DNA of 64,000 bases, taken from assembly GCA_022393335.1 (NCBI GenBank), contig JAJEKB010021076.1, forward strand, positions 324,463 through 388,462, given 5' to 3'. The notes beneath the pieces were generated by a model, which searched no databases, had not been told where the DNA came from, and saw only the letters and a list, made by a program, of their open reading frames with translations. Of this stretch, positions 48,572 through 58,457 are shown piece by piece (position 1 is the first letter of the stretch; each line of letters opens with the position of its first letter). A program made the position numbers and the translations under genes. The stretch comes from Macrotrachela quadricornifera. Lineage: Eukaryota > Rotifera > Eurotatoria > Philodinida > Philodinidae.

Positions 48572-49552
48572 AAGGGTGTAAACTAAGTTCTGATCCCATC
48601 CGTATTTGACTATAATTTGTTTCCTTGTTGATCTTTAGAGCTGTGTATTTTTCCAAAAGATGCGCCGTGAAATTCTCTACAAAACCATACATGATTAGAC
48701 TCTAAAACTGTTTCACATATATTTGAAAAGCGATGAAAAATCAAGACATACAAAAAGGTGTAAAAAATAACGCGTTGAACACAATGAATAGACGCATTTT
48801 GCTTCCCATTCTTCATCACTTCACCTTATTAAAAAACAAAATATATCAAAAGGAGCGGCGTGAAAAGCTCTACAATTTACATAAGATCGCTTATTTCTTA
48901 GTTGAACTTTTTATTTTCAGAATGGACAAAATTTTGAGCGGTCAGTTTTCGTCCATGTAAAAATTATAGTTTTTTTGGACAAGATGAATTCACCTTTTTC
49001 TTATTTCATCTTGTTATTGCTTGATATGTTTTATGAAAAAAGATATATATATACCAAAAGATGCAGCATGAAATGCTCTACAATTTACAAAGAACAATCA
49101 TGTAAAAAGATGCAATAAGAAAAAACAAATTTATCTTGTATCAAAAAAATGATTATTTTCGCACGGTCGAAAATGATCGCTCGAATTTTTGTCCATTTTG
49201 AAAAAATAAGTGCAACTATAAAATAAGCCATCATATGTAAATTGTAGAGCTTTTCACGCTGCATCTTTTCGTATATTTTATTTTTCCAATAGTGCGAAGT
49301 AAGTGATGAAAAAATGGGCTACAAAGTGTGTCAATTCATTGTGTTCAACCCGTTATTTTTTGCACCTTTTTGTATGTCTTGATTTTTCATCGCTTTTCAA
49401 ATATATGTAAAACAGTTTTAGAGTCTAATCATATATGGTTTTGTAGACAATTTCACGGCGCATCTTTTAGGAAAACATACAGCTCTAAAGATCAGCAAGA
49501 AAAAAAATTATAGTCAAAATACGGATGGGATCAGAACTTAGTTTACACCCTT
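48572..49552. mobile_element. Foldback MITE, TA duplication, nearly symmetric
   Basis: AAGGGTGTAAACTAAGTTCT pairs with AGAACTTAGTTTACACCCTT, with TA on both sides. The arms extend about 300 bp (AGCGATGAAAAATCAAGACA / TGTCTTGATTTTTCATCGCT). Inside are several copies of GATGCAGCGTGAAAAGCTCT or close variants (48659, 48852, 49060, inverted 49242-49265 and 49445-49464). Confidence 0.9.
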
Positions 49553-49867
49553 TATATACTTGGAGAAAAAATAAATCAATGCAAACTAAAATGCATCAGT
49601 TACAATTCTTGGTTTGGAACTATTCAAGAGTGGAGCGAAGATTGGAATTGATCATAGTAAATTTTGAAGAAGTTTCGACAGAGTTTCATTAGATGTTAAT
49701 AATAATTGGAAGTTTAAAAGAAACACCATATCACATAAAACGTGATGAACAACTATCAACAAAACGAAGTTCATATTGGAGGCTCATTTTTCAACTTTTC
49801 GATTACTACCACTTTACCATCATTTCCAAATATCTATATTATAATGTTGAGTGTGTGTGTGTCTGTT

Positions 49868-50071
49868 ACCGGGTCAAAAAAACATCATGTTTCTTTGACC
49901 TATAGGTTAAAAAAACATGGGTTTCAGATTGATCCCAGGGGTAAAAAAAACATGTGTTTAGATTGATCCCAGGGATCAAAAAAGCATGTGTTTAGATTGA
50001 TCTCAGGGGTCACAAAAACATGTGTCCAGCTTGATCTCAGGGGTCAAAAAAACATTGTTATAGCTTGAGAT
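49868..50071 (+). repeat. 34-bp minisatellite, about 6 units
   Basis: Units read like GGGTCAAAAAAACATGTGTT followed by TAGATTGATCCCAG. Period 34 bp. The head of the unit is the same as in the 39-bp array at 51811-52135. Confidence 0.8.
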
Positions 50072-50097
50072 CTACAGCAAAAAATAGGCTTGGCTAT

Positions 50098-50385
50098 CTT
50101 CTTCTATATAATGATGTTAAGTGTCTCTGTGTGTTACCAGATTATAGTAACAGGAGTGATGGTAGAGATGGGATCAAAGGAGCCTATGATTTTTTTCAAA
50201 CAAATTTCTTATATTTGTTACCTTTAAATAAATTGAACATCATGCAATAACCTATGTTTCAGAACAGAGATACAACTCTAAAAGTGTCTTTAAGATTTCT
50301 CTGGCCATCAGAAAAGATTTTCTCTACATAGCGAAAGCGGCCGTGGAGTATGCACGGGTTTCCGCTAGTATTATATAAGTGTGAG
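50098..50385 (-). repeat. Dispersed repeat with ACTAGCGG start and TATATA-type tail
   Basis: Read on the minus strand it starts ACTAGCGGAAACCCGTGCAT (after TATATAAT) and ends ACACACAGAGACACTTAACA then TCATTATATAG. The same layout (ACTAGCGGTAGTACCCGGCG ... ACAGACA ... TATATATAG) is seen at 60244-60752. A second tail of this kind lies at 49838-49880. It is probably a SINE- or LINE-derived family with a fixed 3' end. Confidence 0.55.
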
Positions 50386-51810
50386 TTTCAGAAATGCCAA
50401 GTTCATTATTGCTTTTGTAAGAGCCATTTATACATTAAGAGGACCAATAAATGAACCTCTAAGCCAAAGTTCTTATATATGTTTGGCTTTCGGTAACTTT
50501 ATTTATAAAAGAAACTGCGATGACACTTTCCACTCATACAATGTTACCTGTTTCTCCTTTTGGTCGAAGATGTTTGAGTTCCTGATTGACTGAACAAATT
50601 CACGGATGTTACAAAGTTTACGCATTTTCCTTCGATTACTCTCGATGAGTAAATGAATACTGCGTGAATCTTCCAGCGAACAGCTTCGCGTCACCCGTCG
50701 ACGCCCCTTTGGGACGTCACTCCTGACTCCCCGCTTCTCTCTTCACTATTTCCACTTTTTTTTGTAAATCCCTCCCTAGGCTACATAATGAACTTCCTGG
50801 TGGCAAATTCTGACCCGAAAAATGGTATCTGGACGTAAAGCTCAATTTATCTGCTTTCTTTTTAAAAAAGTCTGCGGAGGTAGTCAACCTAGATACAAAA
50901 AATAATTCTTGCGTTGACTTTTTATCTTCTACTATCTGCGCACGAGCATTTAACACTGCGAAGACTCACATTTTTAGGATTGAAAATAGTATTTCAATTC
51001 ACATAGACAATATACTGAAGCTCTGCTATAACCTGAATACATTTGGAGGTCGTTTATTCAAAACTTCATTTCTATTAGTTCTTGGTCCACCACTGGAGTT
51101 TAGAGAAAAATGGAGCTCATATTGAAGTTCTCCATCTCAAACACCTTTGGTCACATTTTATAAAAAATTCTAATTCTATTAAAAAACGCCTTCTCTGATC
51201 AAAACTATCTATATATTTGGAATCCCCAATCCCAAAAGCCGTTGGTCAAACTTTGAGAAATCGTTAGATTCGAAAAATACGGGTTCCGTGACCGGCCAAA
51301 GACAAAAATAAAAATTTTAAAAAAGTTCGAAGATGGCCTGTAAATTATGATTCTCCGACCCGAAAAACTTTAGGTCAAACTCTATAAAACTTCAATATTT
51401 TGAGAAATATCATTTCGTTAGAGTGATTTTCAAATCCACAAATTTTGTCATTTAACCTCGAATAACCAGCCGAATTTCCGTTCTGTATACTAATCCTTTC
51501 AGAATTTTTAACTATTTCAATACATATAAAGGTACTTATCTATGTATCCACTAACATAGCTAAAAGTACCCAGAATAATCATTCGCTCCAGTGATACTAA
51601 AATATATATATATATAGGTCGGTATTGAAGTGCTTAGTCGTACCATGTGTAGACGTAGGAATCCTCAGGGCCCGTTTAGACCGATAAATCATCATGGTTC
51701 GTTTAGAAAGATGAGTCACCACACCCAGTGTAGACAGACGGGTCATCTTAGCGTATGTAGCCAGGCGAGACTGATAGAAAAAGCTTTTCGGCAAAACTTA
51801 ATTCGTTGGT
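50386..51810. other. No gene supported; repeat words
   Basis: The region contains CGACGCCCCTTTGGGACGTC (GC-rich patch) and further eroded copies of the words CCGACCCGAAAAACTTTAGG and CCCAATCCCAAAAGCCGTTG (51200-51380), related to the repeat at 47929. No coding signal is supported. Confidence 0.4.
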
Positions 51811-52135
51811 AAAAAAATAGATTTTTGGGAAAAAAATAATTTTTTGAGGTCAAAAAAACATTTTTGGGAAAAAGACAATTTTTTGGGGTCAAAAACACAT
51901 TTTTGGTGAAAAAGTATTTTTTTGGGTCAGAAAAACATTTTTGGTAAAAAGACAATTTTTTGAGGTCAAAAAAACATTTTCGGTAAAAAATAATTTTTTG
52001 GGGTCAAAAAAACATTTTTGGTAAAAAAATAATTTTTTGTGTCAAAAAACATTTTTGGTAACAAAGTAATTTTTTGGGTCAAAAAAACTTTTTTGGTAAA
52101 AAGACAATTTTTTGAGGTCAAAAAAACATGTGTTC
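51811..52135 (+). repeat. 39-bp minisatellite, about 8 units
   Basis: Units read like GGTCAAAAAAACATTTTTGG followed by TAAAAAGACAATTTTTTGA, with 36-39 bp period. The array leads straight into CATGTGTTCTTTTGACCTGC and then the repeat end CGAGGGAATAAT just before the sulfotransferase gene. Frames across the array on either strand are repeats of one peptide and are not genes. Confidence 0.82.
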
Positions 52136-52188
52136 TTTTGACCTGCCACAAACACACAGACACACAAACTCATTTCAGTTTTTTTCAT

Positions 52189-53510
52189 ATGACCCTCCCT
52201 ACAGTCGAGGGAATAATCCTCTTTACCGTATTTCAATTTTACACGGGTCATTTTCTCATAAATAAGAAAATAACTTTGCAACTAATTAAAGTGACCGAGA
52301 TCAATTCACATTCACCAGGATTTATGATCTACCAAGATCGGTCGAGATTGCTCAACGAAAGTTATTATTATTCGTATTCAACGATATGTGGAAAACATAT
52401 GTATTCCCTTGATATCTCACCGAAGAAAAATCAAATAGTCAATTTAATTAGTTTGGTATTACAATCTCGCTCATTAATGTATTGTCCAGTTCCAAAAGTA
52501 GCGACAAAAACTCTTCTTAATGTTATACTTTATATGCATGTATATGACATCAACGAACATCTTAGTACTAATTGGACAGATATTGATGCTGATCGAGCTC
52601 GAATAGAGCGAATGATTGATATTTCTACATTCATCGAGGATCTTCGACAGGTATGACAAAAAAAAGTATTCATGAGATTGTGAAGAATTTTCTGATTTTT
52701 TCACTTTAGAATGCAATTACAATTCCGAAAAAACAAGAACCAAAATCTCTTGTAGAATTTCTTCGCATTTATCTTAATATTCTCCGATTTGGTAGTATTA
52801 ATAGCACGTCGTCTTTTTCACGTCTTAATCCTTGGAGACTCAAATTCACATACGCATTTCCCTATATTCGTCTCCACAGTTTTCCTAATTTACTTCAGAT
52901 ATTCTCTTCTTCTTTCATTCGAGCCATTTTTGTTCGTCATTCATTTGAACGGCTCGCATCAGCTTATAAAGAAAGAATTGCAACACTCAAACAAGATAGA
53001 ATTGAACCAGAACCTGAATATGATGCCATGCGTGAAGCAATCTGTCGTCGAAGTAAATGGCACGGAGGTTTTGGCCAATCATTACAAAAAGTTAATGCAT
53101 GTAAAGGGGGTATCCCTTCATTTGAAGAATTTATTCGATATATTCTTCTTAATACTCATACACCTACTGGAGTTGCTAGAATGAATTATCATTGGCAACC
53201 TTATTCAGTGCTTTGTCAAGTGTGTAAATTTAAATATAATTTTATTGGTAAATATGAAATGTCCAATGATCACTTCAGTAATTTTCTCAATTTTTTTAAT
53301 TTATCTAATTGGAATAGTGAAAAGCGAAATGGTGCATCTGGTCTTACTAAAATGGATTATCAAAAGTTTTATTTAACCTTACCCGATGAGCTAATCTGTA
53401 AGCTCATACATCTCTATGAGGATGATTTTCATCTATTCAATTATCAAGTTAATGATTATATTAATCGAAATATATCGATTCAAAATTGCAATCGATTGGG
53501 AATTTTTTAA
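52189..53510 (+). CDS. Carbohydrate sulfotransferase (Sulfotransfer_2 / HNK-1ST-CHST type)
   Basis: Two exons, up to 52650 and 52710-53510, have a 59-bp GT..AG intron in phase 0. Counting from ATG 52189, PVPKVATKTLLN (about 101-112) is the 5'-phosphosulfate-binding loop, and IFVRHSFERLASAYKERI (about 73 residues into exon 2) is the 3'-phosphate motif. Further typical blocks are NYHWQPYSVLCQVCKFKYNF and IGKYEM. The enzyme would transfer sulfate from PAPS to a sugar in the Golgi. The 3' end is normal in length. The 5' end is uncertain: the open frame continues back into a 39-bp minisatellite, and the ATG chosen lies inside a dispersed-repeat end. The hydrophobic stretch IILFTVFQFYTGHFLI could be a signal anchor, but the original N-terminus may have been replaced. 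Confidence 0.85.
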
Positions 53511-54281
53511 ATCGATCTCAATCGACTAATCCAGAAAATTTTTCCAATCAGCATAAACTAATCATTTGATTAGATAATATTTCACTGATTTAAAAAGCAA
53601 TGGTTTGAGACAAATTCTTTTGTTTTTCTTTCTTGTATTTAAATTTTTATGAATCGTGATAAACAAAGACTATATTATGCTTCTTTAAATATATAAACTC
53701 TACAAAAAGAGAATATGGAATATTTCTTCACTACTCAAATAAGAGCCATTCTCGACAACCTGGCTTCTAAATTTCAATTGCTAATTTTTGTTTTGATCGG
53801 CTTTTATAGAACAAGCAAATGTTTTTATGAAATAGAAATCTGCATGTAAATTTTGCTTGATTTTATTGATTTTCATGACTGTAACGATCAATAGATATGA
53901 GCCTAAAATTCTTCAACTGATAAATTCCTAGTTATTAGCAAACTTTCAGTTCCACATTTAGGGCTCGCATTTTTCGACCTTTTTTACGGGCTGTCACAAA
54001 CTCCTAATACAGAGTGGTCCATAAGTCTTGATACCTCTCAGAAAAATTGTTCGTTCTCTCTTATAGTAAATTGTAAAATGTCCAAATTTTAGAATATTAT
54101 CCTTTGTAGCGTGGCGAATAACATCCTAAATTTTCACCTCTTTATCCTTATAAATAAGGAAGATGTAAAGGCTAACATTCTTCTAATGTTATTTTCTGCA
54201 GACCGCAAAATACATATAAATGAGCTAGTTTTGCATTTCATTTTTCTACCATTTGATGCATTTTATTAAGAAAAGAAAATA
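53511..54281. other. No gene supported
   Basis: Downstream of the sulfotransferase. TACAGAGTGGTCCATAAGTC near 54008 looks like a lone mariner end, similar to the TIR at 54280. Confidence 0.4.
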
Positions 54282-54990
54282 CAGGGTGGCCCAAAAGTCA
54301 CTTTACCGAGAAAAAATTGAATATCTCCGTTACGGCTCGAGCTAACGAGCTGATTCTTTTATCAATGATAGAGGAACGTTCAAGCTTTATATTCACAAAG
54401 ACATGCCTAGCAAGATCCTTTGTTAAGTATATTGTTTTCTATCCTCTCTGTGAAAAAGTAAAATTATTTTGTTGAGGTCATTGGTGGTACTTTATAAAGG
54501 CTCTCTCTAATCTTGTTCGTATGGATTTAAAGTGTGAAGATGCTTCTATTATTGGTAAAAAGATCAGCCCGTTCGCTTGAGTCGTAGTGGAGATATTTCA
54601 TTTTTTCTTGGTATCGTGGCTTTTGGACCATTTACAGGGCGGACTAGAAGTCAGCTTATGAAAATAAAAATTGAATATCTCGGCTACAGCTCTAGCAAAC
54701 GAGCCGGTTTTTTTACCGATAATAGAGGCATGTTCAAGCTTCATATTCATAAAGATATACCTAGAGAGATCCTCTGTTAAGTATACCGTTTTTTTTTCTA
54801 TCTGTGAAAAAATAAAATTTTTCTTGTTGAGGTCAATAGTGGTATTTAATAAAGACTCTCACTAGGCTTGTCTTTATGGATTTGGAGTGTGAACATGCCT
54901 CTATTCTTGGTAAAAAAATGAGCCCATTTGATCGAGTTGTAATGGAGATATTCAATTTTTTCTCGGTAAAGTGACTTTTGGGCCACCCTG
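54282..54990. mobile_element. Two mariner-type MITEs joined head to tail
   Basis: The outer ends CAGGGTGGCCCAAAAGTCAC and GTGACTTTTGGGCCACCCTG are perfect inverted repeats with TA outside (54280-54281, 54991-54992). In the middle, near 54620-54670, a right end (CGTGGCTTTTGGACC) is followed at once by a left end (ACAGGGCGGACTAGAAGTCA). Each half is about 350 bp and repeats the same interior words (ATTGAATATCTC, AAAGACTCTC, CTGTGAAAAA). Confidence 0.85.
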
Positions 54991-55311
54991 TATATAATCT
55001 ATTTAAATAATTTAGTAAAATAATTGTAATAAACATATCGAAATAAGATAACAGTAGAAACAACTGTACAATGTAGAACAACGAACCTTTGTTCTTATTG
55101 ACCGTTATATAACTCGTTGACCAACTAGAGATCCTGTCAATAGATGTCGTTTGATTCTACATGTATAATCTTTGCAGATATTATACGTCTACTTTTCGCG
55201 AATATACTGCGGGGTTTTAGTAACACTAAACTTATTTTGATGTAAACATTCCATGAAACCTGCCATAAATATAGGTCTTCGAAAGTAAGACTCAAAAAGT
55301 TGTTCGTTTTA

Positions 55312-55540
55312 TATACTGTCGGATCCGACAAATTCCGACAGTCGGATGATATCGGATCCGATGGGTTCCAGCTGTCGGAAATTCCAGGATCCTTTCACCA
55401 GAATCCTGGACTTTCCGATGTCGGAATACATCGGAAATTGAAGGATATAATGCGAAATCCAATAGTCGGAAGCCCGTCGGAACCGACCGCCGGATATTGT
55501 CGGATTATTCAGGGTCTGATGGGTGAATTTTGACCTGGGT
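55312..55540. repeat. Cluster of TCGGA/TCCGA words
   Basis: More than a dozen TCGGA or TCCGA words lie within 190 bp, several as palindromes (GTCGGATCCGAC, ATCGGATCCGAT). It is GC-rich compared with its flanks and similar in words to 181-600. The overlapping frames of 77 and 113 codons on opposite strands are incidental. Confidence 0.6.
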
Positions 55541-56157
55541 ATATTCCGTACTGGCTTCTTCTGACGACATGTAAAATATTCAAGAATACTGACAATTTGG
55601 ATCGCTTTTATATTGATGAGTAGCAATGCGCAGAAAAGGCACGAATGCAACAGAAAAATCTAGAAACTTTCTATCCTTATCTCACACATAATGTATAATA
55701 CACATTACAGAACGAAAAAGTAACTTGAGTCATTATACAGCTGGAGACGAGATTTGATTCACTATTTAATTGTACAAAAAGAAGGATAGTAAAAAAATCG
55801 ATAGAATAGAAAGAAAAGCTGAGTAGGTGCATTTACTAGGAATTTATTCTTCGTAGGAACGAATATCTCGATCAATTTCTGTACAAAATTGAATCGCCTC
55901 GAATGTGTTAAAAAAATACAGAATATAAGAAAAATGATGTTCATATTGATTTGTCTTCCGTTTGTATATGTACTCTCATCGCATTTTAGCCGTAATTTCT
56001 GAACAGTTAATAATCATGTCGTTTCTTTCTTAGTTAAAAATTCCTTTGATGGCTTTTAATATATAAAGAATGTTTCCAGAGTTTGATTCGTATTTGTAAC
56101 TAATTTAGTCTTAACGTCCTGCAGTGGCAATCTATCAAACCCAAAGTATTTTCCCCA

Positions 56158-56575
56158 CTATTGATGAAGCTTTGTGAGTCGATCATTTGTCGATCCACTA
56201 TCGAAGAGATAACGCAGATACATCTCATTTTTATTCCATATCTTGGGCTCTAAGACAACTGGTTTTCGCAATGGATCTTGCATCATTATATGGAGTTTTC
56301 TCTCGCCTCGTGTTGGTTGATGCATTAATATTTGATGTAGACGGTGATAAAATTGTCCAGTTAATTCATTCAGTACAGGTATTGTATTATTTATATGAAA
56401 GAATCGTTCAAATTGTTTTGATATAAAGGTTGGTTGGTAACCATTCAATAAGAACGACATATCCATATGGATCCATTCTGCTTCAAAGTCATTTACATTG
56501 GAACAGATGTGGCCTGCATGTAATAAAGCTGCATATGGAATATTCTGATGAATATGTTGTGGATGATCAGATGTA
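56158..56575 (-). pseudogene. Reverse-transcriptase C-terminal fragment, interrupted by a MITE
   Basis: The minus strand reads STSDHPQHIHQNIPYAALLH, HICSNVNDFEAEWIHMDMSF, LNGYQPTFISKQFERFF and ends SGSTNDRLTKLHQ. The SDHP.HI..NIPYAALLRA..ICS....F..E...M...LL.NGYP..FI..QF.RFF pattern is typical of the region after the polymerase core in a class of retroelements, Penelope-like or a relative. The frame runs into the mariner-type MITE at 56576, where the similarity stops, so the upstream catalytic part is gone. Confidence 0.65.
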
Positions 56576-57484
56576 CTTAGGGTAATCCAAAAGTTGTGAG
56601 GGAGGTACCTTATTTCTTCAAGCAGAGGTTTAAAAGAGTTTCTTTTTTTACCAATAGACAGAGCGTGCTTCACTCTATCTTTCTATGTTAATTGATCATT
56701 ATTAAATTTATCATAATAATAAAATTTCGATAAAATCTGTTTTTATCGCATTTACGCTAGTAGCATGAAAATGAATGCTTGTGAATATTTTTCGAATAAC
56801 TTTTGATAGAAACAAGATAGAGAACTGCGGTTTTCGCCATTCGAAAGAGGCGATGAACACGCATCGAGTTGCTTATTACTGATTTTTTTAATCTGCTTTT
56901 TGTAAGGTTTTAGCTCACCTTTTAAAGAGAAGATCTATTCCATGAGTTGTTTGCAATGAATTTTCAATAATTGTGTTCACATTCAAACCGCTAATCGAAG
57001 ATCTACAGACTGCGAAACACTCAGCTGTTTAAATTCAATTATTTATGGATAATACCTATTCTAGACGAACCTCTACTACAATATTCTATCAATTTTTTTG
57101 CTTTTTCTTTTTTCCTAAAATAAGCGATTTTCCGACGGTTAGAAACTTGAATAAAAAACCGTCAGAAGTCATGTTAGAAAAGTCAATAACATAGTGTTCA
57201 ATGCATCTTCATCTTCTCTTTCCAGTGATGAAAACCGCAGTTCTTTATCTTGTTTCTATCAAAAGTTATTCCAAAAATATACACGAGCATTCGTGCTACC
57301 AGCAAATATGCGACAGAAGCAGATCTTATCGAAATTTTATTATTATGATAACAGTTTAATAGCGATCAAATAGCATAGAAACATAGAGCAAAACATGCTC
57401 GATCTTTTGGTAAAAAAATTAATTTTTTTATATCTCCGTTTAAGGAAAAAAAGTACCTCCCTTACTACTTTTGGATTGCCTAGG
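56576..57484. mobile_element. Mariner-type MITE inserted in the RT fragment
   Basis: The left end CTTAGGGTAATCCAAAAGTT follows TA (56574-56575), and the right end on the minus strand reads CCTAGGCAATCCAAAAGTAG. The arms fold: GAGAACTGCGGTTTTC / GAAAACCGCAGTTCT and CAAGATAGAGAAC / TTTATCTTG. Same end family as 2510, 15357 and 63958. The interior shares AAATAGCATAGAAA with 15357. Confidence 0.85.
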
Positions 57485-57654
57485 CATAAATCAGTGACAG
57501 CCTTGAAAATCCAAAGATTTTTAAAAATATCACCGCCACAGCGGTGTGGTAGAGGTTAGCTTTTTAACGGTGTGTCGCGGTATCGTTTTTCTGAGGATCG
57601 GTGCTGTGCGGCAGCGGCAGATTCTCAACTGCGATGAACATCTCTGTTTTGTAG

Positions 57655-58200
57655 TAGAAAAGTAAGGTGCTAAGAATTCAAAAATAGAATCATTTTTTCT
57701 TGGATATTTTAACATGGTTTGATAGATCCTATCGAGTTCTACAAAGCTGTATATATGAAAAAATTCAAAAATCTGTTCGAAAAAATCTTCAAAAACATTT
57801 TCAAAAGTCAAATGTTTTTATATGGAAGAAAACATTTAAATTTTCAACAAAATTAGCTTCTCTTGATTATTTTTGCTGTCTCAAGCGTTTCGAAATATAT
57901 CCATTCAATACAGTGCGAAAACTGCATCCAAACAAACATCTTACATAAGGATAACAATGGAAAACAGATGAATTTTGTGTAAAAAATCATTTCATTTCCA
58001 TATAAAAAATGTCAAAAAATGCGTGTTTTATGAGAGTTTCAACCGAACGACTATGTTTAAGATTTTTTTTTATATATACAATTTTGTAGATCTCGATGAG
58101 ATCTATCGAATCATGAAAAAGTTTTCAAAAAAAATAAATAATTTCATATTTGAATTCCTAGCACTTTACTTTTCTACTACAAAAAAAAGTCTAAAACTTT
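57655..58200. mobile_element. Foldback element, arms about 150 bp
   Basis: TAGTAGAAAAGTAAGGTGCT pairs with AGCACTTTACTTTTCTACTA, and TTTGATAGATCC pairs with the ATCTATCGAATC region. A single related arm lies at 60045-60170. The word set TCGATAGA...CTCATCGAG recurs in other foldbacks of the window. Confidence 0.7.
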
Positions 58201-58457
58201 TTCAAGTTCTTTATGTTCAATATTAACAAGTTTGCATAATCCTTCCTATTTAGTATGAATAAATCCCATGTTTTGACTCATTTTCATTTGATATAGAATT
58301 CGTTATCCCTTCTATAGAAAAATCTAGGTGATACTCCGATCGAATAATATCATTTCCACTCGTGTATATTGAATGAAAATAGATGTAAAAAATTCTTTTT
58401 ATAATATAATTTCTGAATAGACGAGACAACATCGAAATTCTATTCAAATTGATTTGT

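Noticed and set aside
51743..52281. Several lysine/phenylalanine-rich frames
   Set aside because: They are translations of the 39-bp minisatellite.
55300..55650. Opposing frames of 77 and 113 codons
   Set aside because: They lie on the TCGGA word cluster, overlap each other and match no family.
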